64,000 nt of DNA from RYN-230 sp963834515 (lineage in GTDB: Bacteria > Actinomycetota > Actinomycetes > Streptosporangiales > Streptosporangiaceae): assembly GCA_963834515.1 (NCBI GenBank), contig CAWICB010000005.1, positions 186,001 through 250,000 of the forward strand, given 5' to 3'. The notes under the pieces are model-generated. The model was not told the origin of the DNA, searched no databases, and saw only the letters and a list, made by a program, of their open reading frames with translations. The translations under genes and the position numbers were made by a program. Shown here one piece after another: positions 35,516 to 44,152 of this stretch (the stretch's first letter is position 1; each line of letters opens with the position of its first letter).

Positions 35516-36430
35516 AATATGGACACAGATGCGCTGCGCTGGTTCCAGCAGGTCGCCGACGGGACCACGGTAACCGAGGTGAGCGAGCTGGAGATGGTCA
35601 CCCAGTCCGGGGTGTCCCGCGCGCTGGCCCGGCTGGAGGCCCAGCTGGGCACGCCGCTGCTCCGGCGGCACGGGCGCACGCTGCGGCTGACCCAGGCCGG
35701 CGCGGTGTTCAAGCGGCACGTGGACGCGCTGCTGCATCAGCTCGACGACGGGATCGCCGCCGTCAACCAGCTCATCGAGCCGGACACCGGCACGGTGGCG
35801 CTGGCGTTCCAGCAGTCGCTGGGCACCTGGCTGGTGCCCGCCCTGGTGCGCGGCTTCCGCACCGCGCATCCTCACGTCACGTTCCAGCTCACCCAGGTCC
35901 ACGACGAGCTGCAGGCCGCGGCCATCGACGGCGGGGCCGACCTGGAGATCGGCACCCGGCGGGGGCGCAGCCCCGCGATGCGTACCCGGCTGATCGCGAT
36001 CGAGCCGCTGCGGCTGGCCCTGCGCAGCGATCACCCGCGGGCCGGGCGGGGCGAGATCGGCCTGGCCGAGGTGGCCGACGAGCCGTTCGTCAGCCTGCGC
36101 CGCACGTCCGCGCTGCGCAGGCTCGGTGACGAGCTGTGCGAGCGGGCCGGGTTCCGCCCCGAGGTGGTGTTCGAGGGGGACGACCTGTCCACCGTGCGCG
36201 GGTTCGTGGCGGCCGGCCTGGGCGTAGCCATCGTCCCGGCGCCCCGGGCCGGAGCGCCGGAGGCCGCGCCCGGGCCGCTGCGCTACCTGGATATCACCGA
36301 CCCGGGCGCGGCACGCGAGCTGTGCCTGAGCTGGTCCGCGGACCGGCGGCTGCTGCCCGCGGCCGAGCTGTTCCGGCGGCACGTGATCAGGAGCGCCAGC
36401 TCGGGCCGGGTGCCCGCGCTGTCCACGTGA
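35513..36430 (+). CDS. LysR-family transcriptional regulator
   Basis: A 305-residue regulator. The N-terminal winged helix-turn-helix reads LRWFQQVADGTTVTEVSELE with TQSGVSRALARLEAQLGTPL. The effector domain follows (VALAFQQSLGTWLVPALVRG; FQLTQVHDELQAAAIDGGAD). There is no good Shine-Dalgarno before ATG 35513; ATG 35519 is an alternative. It faces the truncated cupin gene across a shared operator. The effector is unknown. Confidence 0.92.
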   Translation: MNMDTDALRWFQQVADGTTVTEVSELEMVTQSGVSRALARLEAQLGTPLLRRHGRTLRLTQAGAVFKRHVDALLHQLDDGIAAVNQLIEPDTGTVALAFQQSLGTWLVPALVRGFRTAHPHVTFQLTQVHDELQAAAIDGGADLEIGTRRGRSPAMRTRLIAIEPLRLALRSDHPRAGRGEIGLAEVADEPFVSLRRTSALRRLGDELCERAGFRPEVVFEGDDLSTVRGFVAAGLGVAIVPAPRAGAPEAAPGPLRYLDITDPGAARELCLSWSADRRLLPAAELFRRHVIRSASSGRVPALST

Positions 36431-36450
36431 CCGCCCGGGACCGCGCCGGA

Positions 36451-36495
36451 CAGCGGAACGGGCGGCCGGGGCTGACCCGGCCGCCCGTTCCGCTG
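36451..36495. terminator. Bidirectional 20-bp-stem terminator hairpin
   Basis: Arms 36451-36470 and 36476-36495 are perfectly complementary over 20 bp around a GCTGA loop. It lies between the converging LysR and HAF-repeat genes, so it can end both transcripts. Confidence 0.8.
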
Positions 36496-36522
36496 GCGCT
36501 GGGCGGTTGCGCTAGGTGCTGA

Positions 36523-37659
36523 TCAGAAGTGGGTCGGCCCGGCACCGGCCGGTGCCGTCGCCGGCGTGCTTGGTGCCGTCGTGGGCGTGCTGGTCACCGG
36601 CGTTGTCCCAGTGCTCACCGGCGGCGCGGTGGACGCGCTGAACGTGCCCCGGGCCACCAGCAGGCCATCGGTGTTGCCCTTGGCGTCGGTGTAGAAGCCG
36701 ACCAGGTCACCGGCATCGTTGATGCCGTTCAGCGTGGTGGCACCGGAGCCCAGCGGGTCGTTGACCACGGTGAAGCCGCGGCCGGGCCGCCAGGTGAAGC
36801 CGAACGACTTGGCGTTGCTGCCGCTGCCCCTCATGAACGTGCCGGCCACCTCGCCGAAGTCGTTGATGCCGAACGCCATGGTGGAACTGGCCCGCGGGAT
36901 GCGGAACTCGATCACCGTGCCGCGCGGGGTGAGCAGGAAGCCCTCGGTCTTGCCCCGCTGGTTGGTGAAGAAGCCCACGATGTCGCCCCGGTTGTTGATG
37001 CCGGAGGCGGTGCTGCTCATCGCGCCCGGGATGTGGAGCCGGCGGAACCAGCCTCCGCGGATGCCGTATTCGAACGCGTGCGAATTGCCCTTGGCGCCAT
37101 TGAAGAAGCCGACCGCGATGTCGTGGTCGTTCACCCCGAGCAGCTGGGTGACCGGTGGCTTCGACATGTTCCTGGTCGGGTACACGACGTTGTGGAACTG
37201 GCCGTTCACGTCGTAGAAGCCGAAGTTATTGTCCGACATGCTGGCCTTGTTCTGGCTGGACCAGAAACCGACCGTAACCCCGGCGTCGTTGATCCCAATG
37301 ACCTGGGTCTGCTTGCCGACCGGGAAGTTCTCGTTCTGGAACGTCGAGCCCTGCGGCGCGAGGTTCAGCACGTAGCCCTTGTTCGGGTGGCCCTTGGCCC
37401 CGGACCCGAAGTAGCCGGCGATCTGGCCCCGGTTGTTGATACCCAGGAGCTGGTTGAACGTGACGTCGTTGCTGTTGTTGAGCGTGCTGAACGTCCATCC
37501 CGCGCCCAGCCGGGACATGTGGCCCATGTGCTCCTGCTGCGAGTTCGCGGACAGGCTGACGCCGGTCCGGTCTGACCCGTGCACGGCCAGCACGCCGCCG
37601 GCCACCCCGCCCATGGCGGCGGTAATGCCGAGCGCTATCGCGAGTACCCGACGGTTCAT
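36523..37659 (-). CDS. Secreted HAF-type repeat protein
   Basis: A 378-residue exported protein. A signal peptide (LAIALGITAAMGGVAGGVLA) is followed by six repeats with the core GIN(N/D)xGxxVGFx: GINNRGQIAGYF, GINDAGVTVGFW, GVNDHDIAVGFF, GINNRGDIVGFF, GINDFGEVAGTF and GINDAGDLVGFY, about 45-50 residues apart. This matches the extracellular HAF repeat, expected to form a beta-propeller-like fold. A Thr/Pro/Ala-rich tail (TTPVTSTPTTAPSTPAT) could be a wall-spanning or glycosylated stalk. Function unknown. Confidence 0.82.
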   Translation of the reverse strand: MNRRVLAIALGITAAMGGVAGGVLAVHGSDRTGVSLSANSQQEHMGHMSRLGAGWTFSTLNNSNDVTFNQLLGINNRGQIAGYFGSGAKGHPNKGYVLNLAPQGSTFQNENFPVGKQTQVIGINDAGVTVGFWSSQNKASMSDNNFGFYDVNGQFHNVVYPTRNMSKPPVTQLLGVNDHDIAVGFFNGAKGNSHAFEYGIRGGWFRRLHIPGAMSSTASGINNRGDIVGFFTNQRGKTEGFLLTPRGTVIEFRIPRASSTMAFGINDFGEVAGTFMRGSGSNAKSFGFTWRPGRGFTVVNDPLGSGATTLNGINDAGDLVGFYTDAKGNTDGLLVARGTFSASTAPPVSTGTTPVTSTPTTAPSTPATAPAGAGPTHF

Positions 37660-37866
37660 CGTTGTCCCACCATTCTGGGCAGATGCGTGGCGCCACCGTG
37701 CCCGTCGTATCTCGTCCTCACCAGGATCCCTTTCAGCGCATAGTGATCAGGGTGTCCCTCGCTCAGTTACTCCGGTGAGGTTAGTGACGGTCCGGGCGCT
37801 TCCCCAGCCCAAACCGGAGGGGGTCCGCGTTCCGTAATATTTGCCGCCTCGGCGGCGGCCGCGCGG

Positions 37867-38494
37867 TCAGGCGGGCCGGACCAGGTAATCGCCGAGGGCC
37901 GGCTCCAGCAGATCGAACGCGGCCGCGGCGGCGTCCGCGAGCACGGCCCGGATCTCGTCGCGCGGCTGCCCGGCCAGGCTGCGCCGGCTGGCCTCCGCGT
38001 ACAGCACCCGGTGCACCGAGGCCAGCAGCGCCGCCACCACCCGCTGCTGCGGGCTGTCGGCACCCGTCCCGGCCGCGATGGTGTCGCCCAGGGCCTGCTC
38101 ACGCAGGTTCAGCATGTCCAGGCCCCGGCTGGTCAGCGCTGGGCTGCCCTGGATCATGCGGGCGAATGCCGGGCTGGACAGGCCGAGGGTGACATCACCC
38201 CGGGCCACCGCGTCCGCATAGTCGCGCCGGACCGCGGTCAGCAGGCTCTTCCCGGGCGCCCGGGCGGTGACGACGCCGGCCAGGTGCTGGATGATCCCCT
38301 CCGCCCGGTCGAAGACCAGGTCCTCTTTGCGCGGGAAGTAGTTGGTCACCGTCATCTTGGCCACCCCGGCGGCCTGGGCGATGTCGGCGATCGTCACCTG
38401 GCCGTACCCGCGGGCGGCGAACATGCCGGTCGCCAAGTCGGAGATGGCCCGCCTGGTCTCCTGCTTGCGCCCGCTCGCGTAGCCCGGTCGTCAT
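37867..38494 (-). CDS. TetR-family regulator, apparent N-terminal frameshift
   Basis: The clear part (from ATG 38436) has the TetR helix-turn-helix TIADIAQAAGVAKMTVTNYF and a 130-residue ligand-binding domain. The usual preceding segment (SGRKQETRRAISDLATGMF) is in the same frame but has no start, because a stop lies at 38493. The ATG at 38494 (MTTGLRE) is in another frame, so a single-base change near 38475 would give a normal protein of about 208 residues. Starting at 38436 would remove helix 1. It is divergent from a decayed enzyme gene. Ligand unknown. Confidence 0.83.
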
Positions 38495-38509
38495 GGGACC
38501 CAGCCTCGC

Positions 38510-38800
38510 GCCCGATGGAGAGGATGATCCGCCGGTGGACTGGGCGCCGTTCGATATCGCGGCGGTGGACGCCTACCGGGACGCCAGCGACGCGGGCACG
38601 TTCCGGGCCGAGCTGCGCACGCACCTGGGTCACGGCAAGCCGCTGGCCATCACCGAGTACGGCTGCTGCGGCTACGCCGGGGCGGCCGGCCGGGGCGGCA
38701 TGGGCTGGGCCATCATCGACCGGGCGGCCCGCCGGCCGGCTACCAGGGCCTGGGCTGGGAGCCGAAGCTCGCGTTCCGGGCGCTGGCCGGGCTCGGCTGA
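38510..38800 (+). pseudogene. C-terminal remnant of a glycosidase-like (TIM-barrel) protein
   Basis: Translated sequence DWAPFDIAAVDAYRDASDAG, then GKPLAITEYGCCGYAGAAGR and GGMGWAIID, resembles the C-terminal half of actinobacterial TIM-barrel proteins often labelled abortive-infection-like. After one frame change near 38735 it continues with YQGLGWEPKLAFRALAGLG and stops at 38798-38800. The N-terminal half is absent and the piece begins at the TetR start region, so this is a degraded gene. Confidence 0.65.
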
Positions 38801-38907
38801 CCGCTGGGCCTGCCCGCCCGCCGAAAAACTCCGCACCGGGGTGGAGTCAACCGGGCCTGGCTGGGCAGCGGTTCCCGGGACGCCATCGAACGAAGGGAAC
38901 ATACGTT

Positions 38908-39477
38908 ATGGCTAACGAGCTTAACGGCCGCAAGGCCGCATTCCTTATCGCCAACGAGGGTGTGGAGCAGGTAGAGCTCACCGCGCCCTGGTCGGCGGTG
39001 CTGGCCGCGGGCGGGACGCCGCTGCTGCTGGCCCCCGAAGTGGGCAACGCCCAGGCGTTCAACCACCTGGACAAGGCCGACACGTTCCCGGTGGACCAGA
39101 TCGTGGGCGACGCGCACGCGGAGGACTACGACCTGCTGGTGCTGCCGGGCGGGGTGGCCAACCCGGACCAGCTGCGCGTGGTGCCCGCGGCGGTGCAGTT
39201 CGTCCGGGACATGTTCGAGATGGGCAAGCCGGCCGCGGTGATCTGCCACGGTCCGTGGACGGTGGTCGAGGCCGGCCTGGTCCGGGGCCGGACGCTGACC
39301 TCATGGCCCAGCCTGCGCACGGACATCCGCAACGCGGGCGGCACCTGGGTGGACAGCGAGGTCCAGGTGTGCCGGTCCGGCCCGAACGTGCTGATCACCA
39401 GCCGGAATCCCGGCGACCTGCCCGCGTTCTGCCAGGCGCTGGTGGAGGAGACCACCCGCCAGTACCAGTCCGCCTGA
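38908..39477 (+). CDS. DJ-1/PfpI-family protein (protease I type)
   Basis: A 189-residue protein of the class I glutamine amidotransferase-like fold. The nucleophile elbow AAVICHGPWTVVEAG carries the active Cys (about residue 109), and the expected acidic residue is in LIANEGVEQVELTAPW. LVLPGGVANPDQLR is a further family signature. ATG 38908 has GAAGGGAA nine bases upstream. Relatives act as deglycases, glyoxalases or chaperones under carbonyl stress; which activity applies here is not readable. Confidence 0.92.
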   Translation: MANELNGRKAAFLIANEGVEQVELTAPWSAVLAAGGTPLLLAPEVGNAQAFNHLDKADTFPVDQIVGDAHAEDYDLLVLPGGVANPDQLRVVPAAVQFVRDMFEMGKPAAVICHGPWTVVEAGLVRGRTLTSWPSLRTDIRNAGGTWVDSEVQVCRSGPNVLITSRNPGDLPAFCQALVEETTRQYQSA

Positions 39478-39497
39478 CCCCGCCTGGCCCGCCATAT

Positions 39498-39553
39498 CCG
39501 TTAGCGCGGTGCATTTATGGTCAGCAGTGACCACAAATGCACCGCGCTAACGG
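39498..39553. repeat. Long inverted repeat (26-bp arms)
   Basis: Arms 39498-39523 and 39528-39553 pair over 26 bp with one mismatch (A opposite C) around a GCAG loop. It starts 20 bp after the PfpI stop. The inner half is AT-rich compared with its surroundings. No T-run follows. It may terminate the PfpI transcript or be a copy of a dispersed repeat family. Confidence 0.75.
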
Positions 39554-39634
39554 GTTGGATCAACCGGGCGGACCGGTGAGTTCGCGGCGGCGGGAACGTC
39601 AGCCGGGAGAAGCAAGCGGCGATGAGGAGGATGG

Positions 39635-40117
39635 ATGGCTAGCCAGGGGATGACGACGTGCCTGTGGTTCGACACCGAGGGCGAGCAGGCGGCGCACTTC
39701 TACCTGAGCATCTTCAAGGACTCCAGGCTGGGCCGGATCGGCCGGTACACCGAGGCGGGCCCGGGAGCGGCCGGCTCGGTGATGACGGTGGAGTTCGAGC
39801 TCAACGGGCAGAAGTTCCTCGCGCTCAACGGCGGGCCCGGCCCCAAGTTCAGCCAGGCCGTCTCGCTGATGATCATCTGCGCCGACCAGGACGAGGTGGA
39901 CTACTACTGGGACCGGCTGTCCGACGGCGGGCAGGAAGTGGCCTGCGGCTGGGTCACCGACCAGTACGGGCTGTCCTGGCAGGTCGTCCCGGCGGTGCTC
40001 ACTGACCTGATCACCGATCCGGACCCGGCCACCGTGCAGCGCGTCATGGAGGCCATGTTCACGATGAAGAAGCTGGACATCGCGGCCCTGCAGCGGGCGC
40101 ACGGCGGGGCGTCCTGA
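39635..40117 (+). CDS. VOC-superfamily (PhnB-like) protein
   Basis: A 160-residue protein of the PhnB/3-demethylubiquinone-methyltransferase-like Pfam group. Signatures are TTCLWFDTEGEQAAHFYLSI, FELNGQKFLALNGGPGPKFS, and WVTDQYGLSWQVVPAVLTDL. ATG 39635 follows GAGGAGG by four bases. The family includes enzymes and binding proteins, so function is undefined. Confidence 0.88.
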   Translation: MASQGMTTCLWFDTEGEQAAHFYLSIFKDSRLGRIGRYTEAGPGAAGSVMTVEFELNGQKFLALNGGPGPKFSQAVSLMIICADQDEVDYYWDRLSDGGQEVACGWVTDQYGLSWQVVPAVLTDLITDPDPATVQRVMEAMFTMKKLDIAALQRAHGGAS

Positions 40118-40211
40118 GCTGCCGGTCCTCAGCTCTGAATGAGCGGTTACGCTGCGGGTACAGTAGGTGTGTCCCGGATTCCGTAGCTGATCGCGGCTGA
40201 GGAGGCTGACT

Positions 40212-41198
40212 GTGGCCGTCGTACCCGGCTCGGCAGCCACGGCCGCGCACCGGCACGTAGTCCAGTTTTACGCCCGGGAGCGTGAACTGGCCGCGGGTGT
40301 CGGCCAGTACCTGGCCGAGGGGCTGGCGGAAGGCAGCGCGGTGGTCGTGGTGGCCACCCCGGGGCACCGGCTGGCGTTCGAGAACTACCTGGGCGGCGCC
40401 GGTGTGGACGTCAGCGCGGCCCGGGCGGACGGCCGCTACCAGGCCATCGACGCGGCGGCCCTGCTGTGCCGGTTCGCCGAGGCCGGCCAGGTGGACGCGG
40501 CCAGCTTCGAGGCCGAGGTCGGGCACGTGATCAGGTCGGCGGCCGCGGCGGGCCGCGCGGTCCGGGTATACGGCGAGATGGTCGCCCTGCTCTGGGATGC
40601 GGGCCAGCTCAACGCCACCCTGGAGCTCGAGGCGTTGTGGAATGACCTGGCCCGGGACATCCCGTTCGCACTGTACTGCGGTTACCCGGAATCCCCGGCC
40701 GCCGGTGCGGAGCACCGCGCCGCGGTGGCCGAGGTCTGCCGCCTGCACGCGGCCGTGGTCGGGGTCCCGCCCGCCATGCCGCGGCCGGCCCGGGTGGGTC
40801 CCGCCGCGGCCCGGCCCGGCGGCACCCGCTCGTTCCCGCAGGACCGGGATGCCCCGCGCGCGGCCCGGCACTTCGCGCTGGACCTGCTGCGCAGCTGGCG
40901 GATCGAGCAGCGCTGCGGCGTCAACCTGGCCAGCGACGTGGCCATCGTAGTGAGCGAACTGGCTACCAACGCAGTGCGGCACGCCCGGTCCGGTTTTACG
41001 GTCAGCCTGACGCTGGCCGGTGACGCGGTGCGGATCCGGGTCGAGGACGCCCGCCCGCTGGCCGGCCTGGGCGGCGACCCGCCGCTGCCGGTCTCGCCAG
41101 ATCATGGGCTGGGCCTGGTGCACGCCGTGTCGGCCCGCTGGGGCGTGCAGCCAGCCGACGGCGGCAAAACGGTGTGGGCCGAACTGCCCCTGACCTGA
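40212..41198 (+). CDS. MEDS-domain protein with HATPase (RsbW-like) domain
   Basis: A 328-residue regulator. Residues about 14-165 form a MEDS (DcmR-type sensory) domain (HVVQFYARERELAAGVGQYL; VRVYGEMVALLWDAGQLNAT). Residues about 205-328 are a histidine-kinase-like ATPase of the anti-sigma type (VAIVVSELATNAVRHARSGF as the N-box; DHGLGLVHAVSARWG as the G-box). No phosphoacceptor His domain is seen. GTG 40212 has GAGGAGG upstream. It probably acts by partner switching; no sigma gene is next to it. Confidence 0.88.
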   Translation: MAVVPGSAATAAHRHVVQFYARERELAAGVGQYLAEGLAEGSAVVVVATPGHRLAFENYLGGAGVDVSAARADGRYQAIDAAALLCRFAEAGQVDAASFEAEVGHVIRSAAAAGRAVRVYGEMVALLWDAGQLNATLELEALWNDLARDIPFALYCGYPESPAAGAEHRAAVAEVCRLHAAVVGVPPAMPRPARVGPAAARPGGTRSFPQDRDAPRAARHFALDLLRSWRIEQRCGVNLASDVAIVVSELATNAVRHARSGFTVSLTLAGDAVRIRVEDARPLAGLGGDPPLPVSPDHGLGLVHAVSARWGVQPADGGKTVWAELPLT

Positions 41199-41242
41199 CC
41201 TGGCCTGGCCTGGCCTGGCCAGCCTGCCCCTGGAGGCCGTGC

Positions 41243-41899
41243 ATGCGCGTGGATGTCTGGGCCGACATCGTCTGCCCCTGGTGCTACCTGGCCATGGCGC
41301 GTTTCGACACCGCGCTGAGCCAGTTCGAGCACCGCGACGAGGTCGAGGTCAGCTACCACTCGTTCGAGCTGGACCCGGGGCAGCCCGCCGGGACCACCCA
41401 GCCGGTGCTGGACATGCTGGCCTCCAAGTACGGGCTGTCCCGGGCGCAGGCCACCGCGGCCGAGGGCCGGGTGCAGGGCCTGGCCCAGGCCGAGGGACTC
41501 CCGTTCCTGGTGGACCGGGAGTCCGGCAACACCCGGGCCGCGCACCGGCTGCTGCAGTACGCCCAGGCCCACGGCCACGGCCGGGCCATGATCACCGCTC
41601 TGTACCGCGCCTACTTCGGGGCCGGGCCGTCCATCTTCGAGGTGGCCGGGCTGTCCGTGGTGGCTGCCCAGGCCGGGCTGGACGCTGGTGACGCCCGGGC
41701 CGCGCTGGCCGACGCGCAGGCCGGGCAGCAGGTGGCCAGTGATGCGGACCAGGCCCGCCGGCTCGGCGTGACCGGTGTCCCGTGCTATGTCATCGGCGGC
41801 TCGCGCGCGGTGACCGGCGCGCAGCCGGCCGACGTGTTCCTGGCCGCGCTGCGGGCCGCCTGGGACGACGCCGCGGCACCGCAGGCGTCACCGGCCTAG
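41243..41899 (+). CDS. DsbA/FrnE-family thioredoxin-fold oxidoreductase
   Basis: A 218-residue cytoplasmic FrnE-like protein. The redox motif CPWC is in VWADIVCPWCYLAMARFD at the N-terminus. The helical insertion (SRAQATAAEGRVQGLAQAEG; NTRAAHRLLQYAQAHG) and the cis-Pro segment GVTGVPCYVIGG complete the fold. ATG 41243 has TGGAGG upstream. A CCTGG pentamer repeated about five times precedes the gene. No signal peptide is present. Confidence 0.92.
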   Translation: MRVDVWADIVCPWCYLAMARFDTALSQFEHRDEVEVSYHSFELDPGQPAGTTQPVLDMLASKYGLSRAQATAAEGRVQGLAQAEGLPFLVDRESGNTRAAHRLLQYAQAHGHGRAMITALYRAYFGAGPSIFEVAGLSVVAAQAGLDAGDARAALADAQAGQQVASDADQARRLGVTGVPCYVIGGSRAVTGAQPADVFLAALRAAWDDAAAPQASPA

Positions 41900-42055
41900 C
41901 ATCCGGCAGGCACCATAACGTTCCAGGCCAGCGCCTGGTTCATGTGGCCATGGTCACAGCTGGGCGTGGCGGCCACGCTGAACCCCGTCCCGCCCCGTGC
42001 CGTGCTGGCTGTGGGGGGAGCACCGCAGCGGTGCACGAATTCGGGGGAGCAGCAG

Positions 42056-42529
42056 GTGGCACAGTCAACCACGGCCACCCGGACCAGCCGGGTCCAGGTC
42101 GGCACAGACGCAATACAGGGGTTCACGATCCGGCTCACCGGGGCGCTGCTGGCGCTGGCCGTATCGGCAGTGCACGTAGCCGACCAGGGCGGCATCACCG
42201 CCCTGACGTCCCCAGCCTGGATCGGCTGGGGTTACCGGGCCATCGAAATCGGCGGCGTGCTGACCGCCCTGGCCCTGCTGCTGCCGCGGCCGGTCCGGCT
42301 CGGCCGGGACTGGCTGGGCTGGGCGGCTGGCGTGCTGCTCGGCGTGGCACCGTTCACCGGCTACGTGGCCTCGCGCACGGTGGGGGTGCCTGGCGATCCC
42401 GGTGACGTTGGCAACTGGGGCTACTGGGTGGGCACGGTGTCGCTGTTCGTGGAGGGCGCACTGATCGTGCTGAGCCTGACCATGCTGCTGGGCAGTGCCG
42501 TCCGGCGTGCTCAGCCCGGGCCGCGCTGA
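42056..42529 (+). CDS. Four-helix membrane protein, unknown
   Basis: A 157-residue protein with about four transmembrane segments: IRLTGALLALAVSAVHVA, AIEIGGVLTALALLLP, LGWAAGVLLGVAPFTGYVA and GTVSLFVEGALIVLSLTMLL. A loop with VPGDPGDVGNWGYW separates the last two. GTG 42056 is preferred because GGGGGAG lies six bases upstream; a longer frame from 41942 is without a ribosome-binding site. It follows dsbA by 156 bp. I do not recognise the family. Confidence 0.7.
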   Translation: MAQSTTATRTSRVQVGTDAIQGFTIRLTGALLALAVSAVHVADQGGITALTSPAWIGWGYRAIEIGGVLTALALLLPRPVRLGRDWLGWAAGVLLGVAPFTGYVASRTVGVPGDPGDVGNWGYWVGTVSLFVEGALIVLSLTMLLGSAVRRAQPGPR

Positions 42530-42534
42530 GCGGC

Positions 42535-42714
42535 GATCACGTCGCGGTACCCAGCCCGCTGGCCGGGTCGCCCGCACCGGCGCCGGCCAGGCCGAACGCG
42601 CCCGGCCGGCCCGGTGCCGGCCGGCCGGGCGCGCGGCCAGGCGATGGAGAACCGGTACCCGGTGACGCCCCATCCGAACCCGTCCGGGAACCGGGGCAGC
42701 GGCAGACTGCTCAC
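42535..42714 (-). pseudogene. Remnant of a GH1 beta-glucosidase
   Basis: GTG 42714 encodes SSLPLPRFPDGFGWGV, the start of family 1 glucosidases, fused directly to TGYRFSIAWPRARPAG, which in intact enzymes lies some 60 residues later. The segment between is deleted and the sequence then degrades into low-complexity Arg/Gly/Pro. It occupies the otherwise empty stretch between the membrane protein and the next gene. Confidence 0.65.
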
Positions 42715-42866
42715 CCGCTGATCGTAATAACCGGCACATCTTGCGGCGGTATTACGGCCCGGCGCGGGCCGCTTCCGGCCCGCCGGGCCGGCCTCTAGTG
42801 TGCTATGGCGCGTCCCCTTGGAGCGGGTCACCTCACGGAGCGGGCCAACTCGAGAAGGGCCAGAAC

Positions 42867-44150
42867 GTGTACCACCAAGGGAATGTGATACGCCGCGCGG
42901 TCCGGGCGGGCGGCACCCTCGTCGTGGCGGTGGCGGGGCTGTCCGCCGGGATGGGTGGCGCTTCGGCGGCCACTCTCACCGGCCCGGTCATCCCGGCTGA
43001 CGCGAATGCCCCGTGGGCTAGCACGCCGGTCAGCTACTCGTGCACCCTGTCCGGCGGTACCACCAGCACACCACTCATTCTCACCGCGGCGCTGAGCGCA
43101 CCCACCGCGGGCACGGTCGGCACCGCCACCGCGGTTTCCCTCACCACCCGGGCGAAGGCACTGCCCACGGCCGACAGCACCCGGCTGCCGTCGCTGACCA
43201 GAGTCACCGCGGCCGCCAGCGCCCCGTCGACGGGGCTGTCCGCCGCCACCGTGCCGCTCACCGGCCAGGCCACCATGGCCGCCGGGATGGCGACGCAGAT
43301 CCCCGCGATCACCATCACCGGCTCAGCCGTCCCGGCCACCGCCGGGACGGCGGCCATTCAGGCACCTGCGGCGCTCAGGGTGACGCTGGTCAGCGGGACC
43401 ATGCTGGCCGCGTTCAACTGCACGCGCACCAGCACGGCCCGTGCCGCCGTGCAGATCATGGTCACTCGTCCCGCGGTGCCGGCCGCCACGACCGGGCCGG
43501 TCTACGTCTGCATGGTCACGGTGGCTGGGCACACCGTGCGGCAGACGGGCCAGATCCCGATGACGCTGAGCACGTCCGGCCCTGGCATGGTCGGCTCGGC
43601 CGACGTGGTCACGCTCTCGTCACCCGCTGACGGCCTCGGCGGGACGTACCCGGCGGGCACCTCGGCGGTCTCGTTCAGCGGTGCCCTGCCGCTGGCCGGG
43701 GCGCAGTCCGGCAGTGTCCCGCTCACCGGGGCGATGGCCAGCACCGGCCGTGGTGTGTTCACGGTGCGGGCGCCGCTGCCGCTGCGGGCGGCCGGGCTGC
43801 TGCACATCCTGCCGCCCGCCCGGTTCACCGTCATCGTGCACGCACGGGGCGTGGTCTCGGTGGCCGCGGTATGCGTCCTGCAGGCCACGGTCACCGCGAC
43901 CATGACGTCGGCCACCATGCTGGACGTCACCGGCCCGGCCGCGGCCGGCCCGGCCGGCGCGGGCGCCGTGGCGAGCATGGGGACGGCCCCGCCGCTCGGC
44001 ACCGCCCCGATGGGCTCAGCTGACACCGGTGGCGGCGGCAGCCTGCAGCACGCCAGCATTCTGCCGGAACTGGCCGGCGGCATCGCGGTGCTGCTGGCCG
44101 GCGCCATCCTCACCATCGCCGGGATCCGCCGCCGGCGGCACCCGGCCTGA
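42867..44150 (+). CDS. Secreted, membrane-anchored protein with two DUF6801-like repeats
   Basis: A 427-residue exported protein. GTG 42867 (GAGAAGG upstream) opens a signal peptide (VRAGGTLVVAVAGLSAGMGG). Two repeats of about 150 residues follow, each starting with a short Cys strand (VSYSCTLSG; VYVCMVTVAG) and ending with another Cys (LAAFNCTRTS; SVAAVCVLQA), consistent with Ig-like beta sandwiches. A Gly/Ser linker leads to ASILPELAGGIAVLLAG, a helix and RRRRHPA. There is no canonical LPxTG. The class F sortase gene starts two bases after its stop, so they probably work together. Confidence 0.78.
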   Translation: MYHQGNVIRRAVRAGGTLVVAVAGLSAGMGGASAATLTGPVIPADANAPWASTPVSYSCTLSGGTTSTPLILTAALSAPTAGTVGTATAVSLTTRAKALPTADSTRLPSLTRVTAAASAPSTGLSAATVPLTGQATMAAGMATQIPAITITGSAVPATAGTAAIQAPAALRVTLVSGTMLAAFNCTRTSTARAAVQIMVTRPAVPAATTGPVYVCMVTVAGHTVRQTGQIPMTLSTSGPGMVGSADVVTLSSPADGLGGTYPAGTSAVSFSGALPLAGAQSGSVPLTGAMASTGRGVFTVRAPLPLRAAGLLHILPPARFTVIVHARGVVSVAAVCVLQATVTATMTSATMLDVTGPAAAGPAGAGAVASMGTAPPLGTAPMGSADTGGGGSLQHASILPELAGGIAVLLAGAILTIAGIRRRRHPA

Positions 44151-44152
44151 CC

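Noticed and set aside
41195..41221. CCTGG pentamer repeat as a phase-variable switch
   Set aside because: It lies outside the coding region, and dsbA has its own ribosome-binding site downstream of it.
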